Shown here: positions 7,148 through 15,988 of the stretch, piece by piece
Layout of the letters: each line of letters opens with the position of its first letter
Position numbering within the stretch: position 1 is the first letter of the stretch
DNA from: Curtobacterium sp. MCLR17_032
GTDB lineage: Bacteria; Actinomycetota; Actinomycetes; Actinomycetales; Microbacteriaceae
Direction: 5' to 3'
NCBI RefSeq assembly: GCF_003234795.2
Contig: NZ_CP126268.1
Coordinates: forward strand, 3,596,001-3,660,000
Length of the DNA stretch: 64,000 bases
Notes under the pieces: generated by a model
Told to the model about the DNA's origin: nothing
Databases searched by the model: none
The model's input: only the letters and a program-made list of their open reading frames with translations
Made by a program: the position numbers and the translations under genes

Positions 7148-8200
7148 TCAGCGGGACGGGGCGACCGGGATGTCCCAGTACGTCGGCTGCTCGTACTGCT
7201 CGGACCAGCCGCGGCGCATCCGGGCGGCCGCGCGGTCGAACGCGTCGATGGGGTCCGTGTCCGGCGTGAGCAGCGCCTGCAGCCGGAGCCCGTCGTAGAG
7301 CGCCAGCAGCTGCTGCGCACCCCGCTCCGGGTCCATCGTGGCCGGCTCGCGACCGTCGCTGACGTCCGCGGCGAGCGCCGTCCGGATCGTCTGCCGGAAC
7401 TGCAGGTACGCCGAGCGGTAGTAGTCGGCACCGTCGACGGTCGGGTCGGTGGCGGCGCCGAGGATCGAGGCGAGCAGGCGCATCAGGCCCGGTTCCTCGA
7501 CATGGGCGGCGAGCAGCGCGTGCAGGAACGCGACCGTGCCGCGCTCGGTGATCATCGGCAGGAGCGGTGCCGAGACGGCGAGGCTCCAGCGTTCGACGGT
7601 CGCGGCCAGCAGGGCGTGGCGGTTCGGGAAGAGCCCCTCGACCTCGGCGACGCGCATCCCACACCGCTCGGCGACCGCCTCGGTCGAGAACGCGACCGTG
7701 CCGGCGTCGTGCAGCACCGCGATCGCACCGTTCAGGACCCGGGTGCGCGGTGCTTCGGCGTCTGCCGAGTCCTGGCTCGTCAGCGGTGCGAGCGGGTGCT
7801 TGCGGAACCACTCCAGCAGCGCGCGGGCCCGGGAGGCGCCGGCCTCGGCATCGGTCGGACGCTGCGTGTCGAACAGGTCGCTGAAGCCGGGGACCTCGCG
7901 CATCAGCGGGTCGAGGGGCTGGAACGCCATCGACCAGTCCGGGAACGAGCGCTGCTGCACCGGGTCGTCGCAGAGCACCCGCACGTTGGTGTGCCGCGGG
8001 TCCAGTCGGATCTGCTCGAGGCGCTCGTGGACGACGTCGTCCTCGCCCTCGATGATCCCGATGCAGTTGGCGTCGCGGTGGGCGAGCATGCCGGTGACGC
8101 CCATGCGCGTGTTCTTCTCGCGGCCGACGGCCAGGATCTGCGCGAGCTCCGAGTCCGAGATCGGGCGGGTCTGCGTGCTGGTGTAGACGAGCGAGCGCAT
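7148..8200 (-). CDS. BLUF-like domain fused to a TetR-family repressor
   Basis: 350 residues from ATG 8200 (AGGGAGG seven bases upstream; an upstream extension of the frame is Pro/Arg-rich and rejected). Residues 1-95 match the BLUF flavin photoreceptor fold: Tyr6 in LVYTS, Asn30 before MGVTG, the IIEGEDDVV strand, DPRHTNV, and Trp89/Met91 in FPDWSMAF. The glutamine essential for the BLUF photocycle (expected two residues before I-I-E-G, position 48) is glycine. Residues 150-350 form a TetR-type HTH (VAFSTEAVAERCGMRVAEVEGLFPNRHALL) and ligand domain. It is probably a repressor with a flavin- or otherwise-ligand-sensing input; normal light sensing is doubtful. Target genes unknown. Confidence 0.82.
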   Translation of the reverse strand: MRSLVYTSTQTRPISDSELAQILAVGREKNTRMGVTGMLAHRDANCIGIIEGEDDVVHERLEQIRLDPRHTNVRVLCDDPVQQRSFPDWSMAFQPLDPLMREVPGFSDLFDTQRPTDAEAGASRARALLEWFRKHPLAPLTSQDSADAEAPRTRVLNGAIAVLHDAGTVAFSTEAVAERCGMRVAEVEGLFPNRHALLAATVERWSLAVSAPLLPMITERGTVAFLHALLAAHVEEPGLMRLLASILGAATDPTVDGADYYRSAYLQFRQTIRTALAADVSDGREPATMDPERGAQQLLALYDGLRLQALLTPDTDPIDAFDRAAARMRRGWSEQYEQPTYWDIPVAPSR

Positions 8201-8320
8201 CGCCGGCCTCCCTGTGTCGAGGAAGGGGGCCGTGTGCCCCCCGGAACGAGTCAAGCGCTCCGCGGGCTGCGGCACCAGCCCCGTCTTCGGGTCGCGTGGG
8301 CGCGGTGGTGGCGGGACCGC

Positions 8321-8364
8321 CGGACGGGAGGCGCGGGGCGGGGCCGGGCCGCGCCTCCCGTCCG
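8321..8364. terminator. GGACGGGAGGC palindrome, member 1 (terminator-like)
   Basis: CGGACGGGAGGCGCGG (8321-8336) pairs perfectly with 8349-8364 around a 12-nt loop. It lies downstream of the lipoprotein gene ending at 8414 and before the BLUF/TetR gene. It shares its core with palindromes at 18729, 26149 and 38741. Confidence 0.75.
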
Positions 8365-8413
8365 ACACCGGGTCACCAGAGCGGGGCGGCCCCGCTCGCT
8401 GCACTGGGCTGGG

Positions 8414-8959
8414 TCATGGCGTCGGAGAAGACGTGCTCTGTCGTCTTCGTTCCTCGACCGCGCTGCCCTCGGCGCACTCGGAGACGCCGACGACGCTGAA
8501 GCGGCGCGCGTCGGCGCGGAAGTCCATCGACGTCGCGGGGCCGCCACGTCCGCGGATGCCGAGGATCGGGTCTGCGGCTCCCGACCGGTACCGCTCGGTC
8601 GTGATGCCCCTGTCCTTCCACAGCTGCTCGATCGCTGCGACGGCCTTCGCCGGATCGGTCCGTGGCCCGTCCTGCATGAGGATGTACGTGTAGGTGAGGC
8701 CGTCGTCGGCTGCTTCGGTGCAGGACTCAGCGGTCGGTTCGCTGTAGACCTTCCAGTGGCCGCCGATCGTCGCTGTCGTGTCGTCCACGGCGCTGACGAT
8801 CGACCTCTCGGCTGCTTCGGGCTGCACGCGCGCGCCACCGGTACAGGCGGTGAGGGCCAGCGTCAGCGCGACGACCGATGCCGCAACGACGCTGCGGGTG
8901 CGGACGCGGCCGACCTCGGTCGTCCGGCGCCCCTTCGTGGTGGTCGCCGCCTGCTGCAT
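8414..8959 (-). CDS. Lipoprotein of the six-member local family (L1), putative immunity protein
   Basis: 181 residues from ATG 8959 (GGGGAGG upstream). A lipoprotein signal ends in the lipobox LALTAC. The mature part carries the family pattern: GG-x-W-KVYSEP, E-x-C, YTYILM, LWKDRGITTERY, ADPILGIRGRGGP and VSECAEG, so two cysteines could form a disulfide outside the membrane. It is transcribed divergently from the DUF1023 protein at 9103, sharing a 143-bp upstream region, and is about as similar to the downstream tandem copies as they are to each other. Its tail (ERRRQSTSSPTP) is longer. Role as immunity protein is inferred from context. Confidence 0.85.
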   Translation of the reverse strand: MQQAATTTKGRRTTEVGRVRTRSVVAASVVALTLALTACTGGARVQPEAAERSIVSAVDDTTATIGGHWKVYSEPTAESCTEAADDGLTYTYILMQDGPRTDPAKAVAAIEQLWKDRGITTERYRSGAADPILGIRGRGGPATSMDFRADARRFSVVGVSECAEGSAVEERRRQSTSSPTP

Positions 8960-9102
8960 CCCCGTGCCTCCCCCGGTGCGCCCGGACGCACCAGCACGAC
9001 AGTAGCCGCGTGGTCGCGCCGGGAACTCGACCATGGGCAACGAGCGACACGGTGGGTACAGTCGGACGAGCACACCTGTGAGGGTGCGCAGGGGGGAACA
9101 TC

Positions 9103-11067
9103 GTGGGGGACATCCAGTACGACGAAGCGTCCGCCGACGCACTCGTGCGCGCGGCAGATGCCGCTGCCGAGCAGCTGCGCGGGCAGGGCACCGGACGCCG
9201 GGCCGCGGTCGAGAAGGGCACCGACGACTTCTCGGGCGCCTACGCCACACGCTTCGAGGAGTCGGCGCAGATCGAAGCGGCGGACCGGCCGAAGCTCGCG
9301 ACCGTGCTCGACGACCTGAGCGACCAGGTGACCGCGGCGACCGCGGCCGCGAAGCGCGAACGTGAGCGGCAGGAGGACCTGGCCGCGTGGCAGGTCCGAC
9401 AGGACGAACGGGACCGTAAGGCTGCCGAGTCCCCGACCACGTTCTTCGAGCCCCCGCCCACACTGGGCTTCGACTTCAAGCCGTCCGAGACACCGATCGC
9501 GCCGCCGAGCATCTCGGCAGCGTTCTCGGCGCGGTTTCGGACACGGACCGGCAGCGGGACGTCCGGCGGGAAGAGCTCAGCCGACCCGGACCACCTGCGG
9601 TCCTTCGCGACGGACTACCGGGCTCTCGACCTGGCGACGACGGAGAAGCAGACGACGCTGCGCAACGCGTGGAACGGCTTCACGGGCTCGTGCGGGTGGG
9701 TGCGTGTCTCGTCAGCGACCTTCTTCATCGGCTTCGACCGGTTGCTCGAGGAGAACGGCGAGGACGCTGCCTGGGCCGACCGGATCGCCGACGCGTTCGA
9801 ACGAGCGGGCGGTCAGGGGTCGATCTCGAACGCGACGCTCGACGTCTCGGCCGCTGCGGAGTTGCCGGCGGCCATCACGGAGCTGCTCGACCCGGACCTC
9901 ACCCCCGCGCAGGTCGCCGAGCGCTGGGCGGCGCTCGGGTACTCGAAGGCGGACCAGCGCGACCTCGAAGCCCTCCCGATCCCGGTGCTCAGCAAGATCG
10001 GCAACCTGGAGGGGGTCGACTACTGGGCACGGGACACCGCCAACCGTGCGGTGCTCGACGCCCGCATCACCGCTGCCGAGCAGGAGGTCGAGTCCCTGCG
10101 CAACACGATCGCCTACGACAACGGAGCCTCGTGGGGGAAGGCGTCGACGAACCTCGAAGCGCTCCAGGCGATCAAGACCGCCAGCAAGTTCCAGGGGGAC
10201 AGCAAGGCCGGAGAGCGGTTCATCGTCTCCCTCACCGACGACGTCCCACCGCTCGCAGCGGTCTCCATCGGCGATCTCGACACCGCCGACAACGTCACCT
10301 GGGCCGTGCCCGGCATGGGTTCGGACACGACGGGCATGGTCGGCTGGACGGACTCGGCGCAGAACATCTACGACCAGCAGAAGGACATCGGTCCCGACGA
10401 TCGAGCCGTCATCAGCTGGATGGGCTACGACACCCCGCCGCAGCCGGTCATCTCGGGGGAACTGGACTTCGGCGTCCTCGGCAGCGAGTACGCCCAGAAG
10501 GGCGGCGACAACCTCGCGGACTCCATCCGAGGCCTGGACGCCGTGCGCTCGGGCGATGTACCGACGACGAACATCGTCGCGCACTCCTACGGGACGACCG
10601 CCTCGGCCTACGCGCTGACCCAGAGCGACGTCCACGTGGACACGCTCACGACTGTCGGGTCCGCCGGCCTGCCCAACGAGATCGACCAGGCGACCGATCT
10701 GCACGTCGACGACGTCTACGCCGGACAGGCGCAGGACGTGTGGCTGATCGAGCCGGAGAAGGGCGACCAATGGGCTTGGACAGGGCGCCTCAGTCCAGAA
10801 CACAGCCAGAACCCGATCGACCCCGACTTCGGAGCCACACCGTTCGGTACCGACGGGATCGTGACGGACGGGGGCGACGTGAACCCGGTGGAGGACCACG
10901 GCACGCACACGGGCAACGACCGGGGGTACCTCGATCTGGGTACCGAGTCCCTGCGGAACGTCGGCTACGCCACGACCGGGCATGCCGACGACATCACGGC
11001 CGACCCGCCGAAGGGCCCGACCCAGTACCAGAGGTCCATCCTCGAGACGCCGCAGTGGACACTGTGA
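9103..11067 (+). CDS. WXG/LXG-like N-terminus plus DUF1023 alpha/beta-hydrolase; candidate secreted lipase-type effector
   Basis: 654 residues from GTG 9103 (GGGGGGAA upstream). Residues 1-110 are helical and charged (ASADALVRAADAAAEQLRGQ), as in WXG100-like export domains; no Sec or Tat signal is present. Residues 155-260 form a second helical region. From about 290 to 600 the DUF1023 hydrolase fold shows IGNLEGVDYWARDTANRAVL, VPGMGS (402-407), the nucleophile elbow AHSYGT (Ser495) and a likely catalytic His599 in EDHGTHTG. The stop overlaps the start of the first of four tandem lipoprotein genes (TGATG). This architecture and gene order resemble a type VII-type lipase toxin with lipoprotein immunity. 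No secretion machinery is visible in the window, and substrate and export route are inferred. Confidence 0.82.
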   Translation: MGDIQYDEASADALVRAADAAAEQLRGQGTGRRAAVEKGTDDFSGAYATRFEESAQIEAADRPKLATVLDDLSDQVTAATAAAKRERERQEDLAAWQVRQDERDRKAAESPTTFFEPPPTLGFDFKPSETPIAPPSISAAFSARFRTRTGSGTSGGKSSADPDHLRSFATDYRALDLATTEKQTTLRNAWNGFTGSCGWVRVSSATFFIGFDRLLEENGEDAAWADRIADAFERAGGQGSISNATLDVSAAAELPAAITELLDPDLTPAQVAERWAALGYSKADQRDLEALPIPVLSKIGNLEGVDYWARDTANRAVLDARITAAEQEVESLRNTIAYDNGASWGKASTNLEALQAIKTASKFQGDSKAGERFIVSLTDDVPPLAAVSIGDLDTADNVTWAVPGMGSDTTGMVGWTDSAQNIYDQQKDIGPDDRAVISWMGYDTPPQPVISGELDFGVLGSEYAQKGGDNLADSIRGLDAVRSGDVPTTNIVAHSYGTTASAYALTQSDVHVDTLTTVGSAGLPNEIDQATDLHVDDVYAGQAQDVWLIEPEKGDQWAWTGRLSPEHSQNPIDPDFGATPFGTDGIVTDGGDVNPVEDHGTHTGNDRGYLDLGTESLRNVGYATTGHADDITADPPKGPTQYQRSILETPQWTL

Positions 11068-11576
11068 TGGTGCATCGAGGAAGCCACGGCCCCGTCAGGA
11101 CGAGCATCGGCGTCGCTCTCGTCCTGACGGCGGGCCTGACCATGACCAGTTGTAGCGACAGCCCCGGAGGCAGCACAGTGAAACCGTCGGATGCGAAGAA
11201 GTCCGTCGTCGACCTCGTGAAGGAGTCGACTGACGCTGTCGGTGGCGAATGGACGCTCTACCGAGGTCCCTCCGCTGAGGTCTGCGAGCAGCCCGGTGGC
11301 GGTGAGGGTGCACGTTTCGTGTACATCCTCGAGCGCGCCGGCGCGGACGGTGCCGCTCCGGCTGCCGACATCCGCACGGTGGAGGATCTCTGGAAGAGCA
11401 AGGGGATCACGACCGAGCGCTTCGAGAGCGGGAGCGCTGACCCCCTCACCGGCATCAACGGGGTGGACGGTCCCGTCACCTCCGTGGGGTTCAACGCGTA
11501 CCCGCAGGGCTACACGATCAGCGGAGTCTCGAAGTGCTCCGACGGTGACGTCGCGGAACTGCGCCAGGCGGAGTGA
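11067..11576 (+). CDS. Lipoprotein family member L2, putative immunity protein
   Basis: 169 residues. The ATG shares one base with the stop of the DUF1023 gene, so translation is coupled. The signal peptide ends at lipobox TMTSC. Family features: AVGGEWTLYRGPSAEVC, FVYILERAG, LWKSKGITTERFESGSADPL, GGP-like VDGPVTSVGF, and VSKCSDGDV. The two non-lipobox cysteines are conserved. First of four tandem paralogues; coupling to the effector gene supports a protective role at the outer face of the membrane. Confidence 0.87.
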   Translation: MVHRGSHGPVRTSIGVALVLTAGLTMTSCSDSPGGSTVKPSDAKKSVVDLVKESTDAVGGEWTLYRGPSAEVCEQPGGGEGARFVYILERAGADGAAPAADIRTVEDLWKSKGITTERFESGSADPLTGINGVDGPVTSVGFNAYPQGYTISGVSKCSDGDVAELRQAE

Positions 11577-12061
11577 GAACACGCGTCATCTGCGCGGTCG
11601 CCACGGGTGCTGCCGTCACGCTCCTCCTCACCAGCTGTGGGAGCAGCGACTCCGGCGGGACCGGGCGACAGCCGTCGACCGTCGAGAAGTCCATCGTCGA
11701 TCTCGTCGAGCGCTCCACCGCAGCACTCGGCGGCAAGTGGGAGGTGTACAGCGGTCCGTCGGTGGAAGCCTGCGGCGACGGCGCTTCTGACAGCGCGCGC
11801 TACGTGTACATCATGGACCGTGTCGACCGACCTGGCGGCGACCCGACCGCGGACCTCGACGAGATCAAGGCGCTCTGGAAGGGCGCCGGTATCGAGTTCT
11901 CCGACTACGAGAGCGGCGGTGCGGACCCACTGCTCGGCGTCCGCGGATCCGGCGGCCCGACGACGTCCATCGGCTTCGACGCCTTCCCGAAGGGCTACAG
12001 CATCACCGGGGTGTCCCAGTGCGCTGACGGGAACGTGAGCGAACTACGCAAGTCGGAGTGA
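11573..12061 (+). CDS. Lipoprotein family member L3
   Basis: 162 residues from GTG 11573, overlapping the L2 stop by four bases. Lipobox LLTSC. Mature region: LGGKWEVYSGPSVEAC, RYVYIMDRV, LWKGAGIEF, ESGGADPLLGVRGSGGP, VSQCADG. It is closest in sequence to L4. Very tight spacing implies one polycistronic message with the effector. Confidence 0.87.
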   Translation: MRTRVICAVATGAAVTLLLTSCGSSDSGGTGRQPSTVEKSIVDLVERSTAALGGKWEVYSGPSVEACGDGASDSARYVYIMDRVDRPGGDPTADLDEIKALWKGAGIEFSDYESGGADPLLGVRGSGGPTTSIGFDAFPKGYSITGVSQCADGNVSELRKSE

Positions 12062-12582
12062 CCGGCATGACGAACAGGAGACCACTCGTGGATGCTCGAC
12101 GGGCAGCCGTGGCAGCGATCGGCGCGCTGCTCTGCTTGGGCACGCTGGCGGGCTGCAGCGCCAGCAGCACCTCAGGCGACAGCGGCCGCGAACCAGCAAC
12201 CGTGCGGAAGTCCGTGGTCGATGTCGTCGAGCGCTCGGCCGCCGCTGTCGGCGGGAACTGGAAGGTCTACAGCGGCCCCTCCGTCGAAGGGTGCGGGGAC
12301 GGTGTGGAAGACAAAGCCCGTTACGTCTACATCATGGAACGGTCCGGCTCGACCGGTGACGAGCCGGACGACGACGTGAAAGCCATGGCAGAGTTCTGGG
12401 ACGGCGAGGGGATCGCCACCACGGCGTACAAGAGCGGCGGGGCGGACCCCCTCCTGGGGATGCGGGGAAAGGGGGGTCCGATCTTGACGATCGCCTTCAA
12501 CGCGTACCCGGAGCGGTACAGCATCACCGCGGTCTCCGCGTGCGCTGACGGCAACGTGAGCGACCTGCTCGAGGACGAGTGA
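12058..12582 (+). CDS. Lipoprotein family member L4
   Basis: 174 residues from GTG 12058, overlapping the L3 stop (ATG 12067 is an alternative start). Lipobox TLAGC. Mature region: VGGNWKVYSGPSVEGC, RYVYIMERS, FWDGEGIATTAYKSGGADPL, RGKGGP, VSACADGNV. It is the pair-mate of L3 in sequence, suggesting a recent tandem duplication. Confidence 0.87.
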   Translation: MTGMTNRRPLVDARRAAVAAIGALLCLGTLAGCSASSTSGDSGREPATVRKSVVDVVERSAAAVGGNWKVYSGPSVEGCGDGVEDKARYVYIMERSGSTGDEPDDDVKAMAEFWDGEGIATTAYKSGGADPLLGMRGKGGPILTIAFNAYPERYSITAVSACADGNVSDLLEDE

Positions 12583-12589
12583 TGACGCG

Positions 12590-13075
12590 ATGACCGGCGC
12601 GGATCTCATCCGAGGGCTTCGGGGAACACTCGTCGTGGTGCTGGCCGTGGTCGCCCTGTCCGGCTGCAGTGCCGGACAGACCGACGCGCGGCCATCGGTC
12701 GTGAAGAAGGAGATCGTCCACTCCGTGACGCTCGCAACGTCGGACATCGGCGGCGACTGGCGGGTCTACCGCGGGCCTGACGTGGAATCGTGCAGCGACC
12801 ATGACGAGGACCACGTCCGGTACGTCTACATCGTGGAGCGTCCGAAGAGCGCGGACGACGACGTCGCCGCCGACATGCGGAAGCTCGAGGGATCGTGGGA
12901 ACACGCGGGCATCGCCGTCGAGCGGTTCTCGACGAAGGGGGAGAACCCGACCGTCGGGCTCCGGGGATTCGGCGGCCCCGTCACGTCGATCGGGTACGTG
13001 TCGTACTACGGCGGCTACCGGATCACCGGTGCCTCGAAGTGCGCTCCCGGCGACGCCCTCGACCTCTCCGACTGA
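12590..13075 (+). CDS. Lipoprotein family member L5 (divergent)
   Basis: 161 residues from ATG 12590, 7 bp after L4. Lipobox ALSGC. The pattern is kept (IGGDWRVYRGPDVESC, RYVYIVERP, LRGFGGPVTSIGY, ASKCAPGD) but the central SGGADPLLG segment has become TKGENPTVG, so this is the most diverged tandem copy. Last gene of the effector operon; a convergent gene follows 32 bp later. Confidence 0.87.
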   Translation: MTGADLIRGLRGTLVVVLAVVALSGCSAGQTDARPSVVKKEIVHSVTLATSDIGGDWRVYRGPDVESCSDHDEDHVRYVYIVERPKSADDDVAADMRKLEGSWEHAGIAVERFSTKGENPTVGLRGFGGPVTSIGYVSYYGGYRITGASKCAPGDALDLSD

Positions 13076-13107
13076 GGCGGGGCGCGTCCGTCCCACGATG
13101 CGGGTGG

Positions 13108-13392
13108 TCAGCGCATGAACAGGATCTGCACTGCGGCGATGACGATGACGGCACCGATCGGCACGCCGGCGATCACCAGCGCGGCCGGGATCTGCGTCCG
13201 TCGGATCGTCCGGGGGCCGCCGGCGCCGCGGGCGAACTCCGTGGCCGCGACCAGTTCCGGCGCAGCGGCGGGCGGGATCGGTGGCGGAGCGGGTCGGTCG
13301 TCCTCGAACGCCGGGACCTCGACCACGAAGGCGGCCGGGTCCACGGTCGGGGGCAGCTGGGTGTACCGGTTGCGTACGGTTCGTTCGTCCAT
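13108..13392 (-). CDS. Small single-pass membrane protein, unknown
   Basis: 94 residues from ATG 13392 (AGGGAGGG six bases upstream). A Pro/Ala-rich acidic N-terminus (about residues 15-60) precedes a basic patch (RTIRRTQ) and one C-terminal transmembrane helix (ALVIAGVPIGAVIVIAAVQI), with the short tail LFMR. Orientation is probably N-in by the positive-inside rule. No family recognised. It is convergent with the lipoprotein operon. Confidence 0.7.
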   Translation of the reverse strand: MDERTVRNRYTQLPPTVDPAAFVVEVPAFEDDRPAPPPIPPAAAPELVAATEFARGAGGPRTIRRTQIPAALVIAGVPIGAVIVIAAVQILFMR

Positions 13393-13473
13393 GGTGACCC
13401 TCCCTCCGTGCACACTATGCCGCCTGCCAGGGGTCCGGTAGTGCAACCAGTTGCTCGCACTTCCGCTCACGGT

Positions 13474-14394
13474 TCACGCCCCGGCGAGCAGCGCGTCCGT
13501 CTCGTCCGCCGTCGGAGCGGTCGCCGGTCCGGTGCGGGTCACCGCGAGTGCTGCCGCCGCGTTGGCCCGGCGGACGGCGTCCTGGAGGCTCGCCCCACGA
13601 CCCAACGCCGCCGCCAGTACGCCGTCGTGTGCGTCACCCGCCCCGTTGGTGTCGACCGCGACGACGGGGAACCCGGGGACCAGGACCGGTTCGCTGCCGG
13701 ACTCGACCAGCCAGCAGCCGTCCGCGCCGTCCCGCACCAGGGCGGTGCCCCGCGCTGCCGCGGCGATGGCGGCGGCAGCCTCGGCGAGGGTGGCCGACGT
13801 CGGGGACAGCAGGCGGGCCTCCCGGCTGTTCGCGCTGACCACGTCGGAGCGGGCGGACACTATGTCCAGGACGGCTGCCGGCAGGGTGTCGACGAGGGGT
13901 GACGGGTCGAACACCACGCGGACGGACGACGGCACCGTGCCGAGCCAGCCGGCGATGGCCGCACCGTTGACCGCGTGCGCCAGACCGTAGCCGGAGACGA
14001 ACACGATGTCGTCGTCGAGCAGTTCGACACGGTCCAGGTCGGCCCGGGTGAGCTGCCCTTCCGCGCCGACGCTCGTGACGAAGGTGCGTTCGGTGGTGGC
14101 GTCGACGAGGGCCACGCAGTAGCCGCTGTCGACGTCCGCGAGCCCGGGCTGCACGACGGTGACCCCGGACTCCTCGAGTGCCTGGCGGACGACGTCGCCG
14201 AACGGACCGGTGCCGTACTGCCCGGCGAAGACGACGTCCATGCCGTCGCGACGGGCGGCGACCATCGTGTTGAGGCCGCCGCCGGCCGTGATCTCCGAAC
14301 CGTCGGCGATGACGTCACCGCCGGGCTCGGGCAGGGCACCGATGCGCATCACGATGTCGACGATGACGTTGCCGACGGAGACGAGGCGGCTCAT
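13474..14394 (-). CDS. PfkB-family sugar/nucleoside kinase
   Basis: 306 residues. Ribokinase fold with both PfkB signatures: AGGGLNTMVAARRDG near residue 38 and the ATP/anion-hole motif DTNGAGDAHDGVL near 245, with the catalytic Asp in GAGD. The ATG overlaps the permease stop (ATGA), and the operon also encodes an ADP-ribosylglycohydrolase-family protein and an NCS1 permease. This suggests phosphorylation of a ribosyl product or nucleoside released after import. Exact substrate cannot be read from sequence. Confidence 0.88.
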   Translation of the reverse strand: MSRLVSVGNVIVDIVMRIGALPEPGGDVIADGSEITAGGGLNTMVAARRDGMDVVFAGQYGTGPFGDVVRQALEESGVTVVQPGLADVDSGYCVALVDATTERTFVTSVGAEGQLTRADLDRVELLDDDIVFVSGYGLAHAVNGAAIAGWLGTVPSSVRVVFDPSPLVDTLPAAVLDIVSARSDVVSANSREARLLSPTSATLAEAAAAIAAAARGTALVRDGADGCWLVESGSEPVLVPGFPVVAVDTNGAGDAHDGVLAAALGRGASLQDAVRRANAAAALAVTRTGPATAPTADETDALLAGA

Positions 14395-15899
14395 CGGACG
14401 GTGTGCTCGGTGCGCGGGAGCGGTGCGGACTGGTCGGGCTGCTCGTGCAGGGTGCCGCGCGGGCCGCCGGTGAGCAGGTAGACCGCCGCGGCGACGATGA
14501 AGGTGACGACCCAGCCGAGACCGTTCGCGCCGATCCAGGTGTCCGAGAAGGCGCCGACGAACACCGGGTCGGCGTCGCCCACCTGGACGTTGGTGAACAG
14601 GAAGCCGACGACGATCGCGACGACCCAGGCGGTCACGGCGCGCCAGGCGATGCCGCCGGCGTACCAGTAGCGGCCGCCGCGGCGCAGGTCGAGGAGCGCG
14701 CTCGGGTCGTACCAGGTGCGGCGGAGCATGTCGGCGATGAAGACACCGAGCCAGGCCGTGATCGGCACGGCGAGCACCGAGATGAACGTGATGAACGGGG
14801 CGTAGAAACCGTCGGCGACGAGCATGAAGTACATGGCGCCGAGCGTGGTGATGACGACGTCGACCGCGACGGCCCACACCCGCGGCACCTTCACGCCGAG
14901 GGTCAGCGTGGTGAGGCTCGCCGAGTACACCGACAGGTGGTTCGACAGCAGGAGCCCGCCGAACGCCGCGATCAGGTACGGCACGGCCATCCAGCTGGGC
15001 AGCATGTCGCGGATCGCGGCGACCGGGTCACCGGCCTGGGCGAGGGTCGGGTCGCCGGCGGACACCAGGGAACCGAGCCCGACCAGGACGACGAGGGGGA
15101 TGCCGGCACCCGCGGCGCTGGCGGCGACGAGCTTGCCGGCGCGGACGCTGGTGCGCGTGTAGCGGGCGATGTCGGCACCGGCGGTCGCCCACCCGATGCC
15201 GGTGCCGGCGGCGATGGTGCCGATGCCGATCACCATGGCGGCGACGGGGCCGGCGGGCTGGGCACCGACGACGTCCCAGTCGATGCGGGCGACGAGGAAC
15301 ACGGCGACGAAGACGTTGAGGGCACCGAAGACCCACGTCGCCCACTTCTGCACGGCGACGATGAACGCGTGGCCGAGGCCGGAGATGAGCACGGTCGCGG
15401 CGACGAACAGCAGGATCGCGACGACGGTGACGACCGGGTGCGCCTTGGAGCCGCCGTCGGTGCCGAACAGGATGGTGAACAGCGAGAGCAGCACGAACGC
15501 GGCCGTGGTGGTGTTCACGGTCTCCCAGCCCAGACGGCTGAGGAGCGAGACGGCGGTCGGGCCGATGTTGCCGCGCACGCCGAAGACCGCGCGGCTGAGG
15601 GTCAGACCGGGCGCTCCGCCGCGACGACCGGCGATCGAGATGACCCCGACGACGGCGAACGAGCCGGCGGCACCGATGACGGCGACGAGCAGTGCCTGCC
15701 AGACGGTGAGGCCCTGGAACGCGACGAGGGTGGCGCCGAGGGGCAGCCCGAGGATCGAGATGTTCGCGGCGAACCAGACCCAGAACAGCGCACCGGGCGT
15801 GCCGGTGCGTTCGGCGACCGGGACCGGCTCGATGCCGCGCTGTTCGATCGTGGTCAGGGTGCCGGACTTGGTGCCCGAGTCCGTGGGGGTGGTGGTCAT
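14391..15899 (-). CDS. NCS1-family nucleobase/nucleoside permease
   Basis: 502 residues with about 12 transmembrane segments. The early GALFWVWFAANISILGLPLG and the following RRGGAPGLTLSRAVFGVRGN correspond to the conserved NCS1 (cytosine/purine/allantoin/thiamine symporter) regions of TM1-TM3. Such proteins are proton- or sodium-driven importers of nucleobases or related N-heterocycles. Middle of the GntR-controlled operon and 89 bp after the ADP-ribosylglycohydrolase gene. Likely imports the substrate of the two downstream enzymes. Confidence 0.88.
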   Translation of the reverse strand: MTTTPTDSGTKSGTLTTIEQRGIEPVPVAERTGTPGALFWVWFAANISILGLPLGATLVAFQGLTVWQALLVAVIGAAGSFAVVGVISIAGRRGGAPGLTLSRAVFGVRGNIGPTAVSLLSRLGWETVNTTTAAFVLLSLFTILFGTDGGSKAHPVVTVVAILLFVAATVLISGLGHAFIVAVQKWATWVFGALNVFVAVFLVARIDWDVVGAQPAGPVAAMVIGIGTIAAGTGIGWATAGADIARYTRTSVRAGKLVAASAAGAGIPLVVLVGLGSLVSAGDPTLAQAGDPVAAIRDMLPSWMAVPYLIAAFGGLLLSNHLSVYSASLTTLTLGVKVPRVWAVAVDVVITTLGAMYFMLVADGFYAPFITFISVLAVPITAWLGVFIADMLRRTWYDPSALLDLRRGGRYWYAGGIAWRAVTAWVVAIVVGFLFTNVQVGDADPVFVGAFSDTWIGANGLGWVVTFIVAAAVYLLTGGPRGTLHEQPDQSAPLPRTEHTVR

Positions 15900-15988
15900 C
15901 AGGTCCTCTTACGTCATCGGAAGGGTGCGAGGGGTGAGGCCGGGCGACGGTGAAGGGGGGACACCGCCGCCCGGCGGTCTGGAGGGCG

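Noticed and set aside
9103..11067. Interpretation as a housekeeping secreted esterase
   Set aside because: There is no Sec, Tat or lipoprotein signal; the N-terminus is WXG-like and the gene is co-translated with a lipoprotein array, which fits an effector better, though this remains inference.
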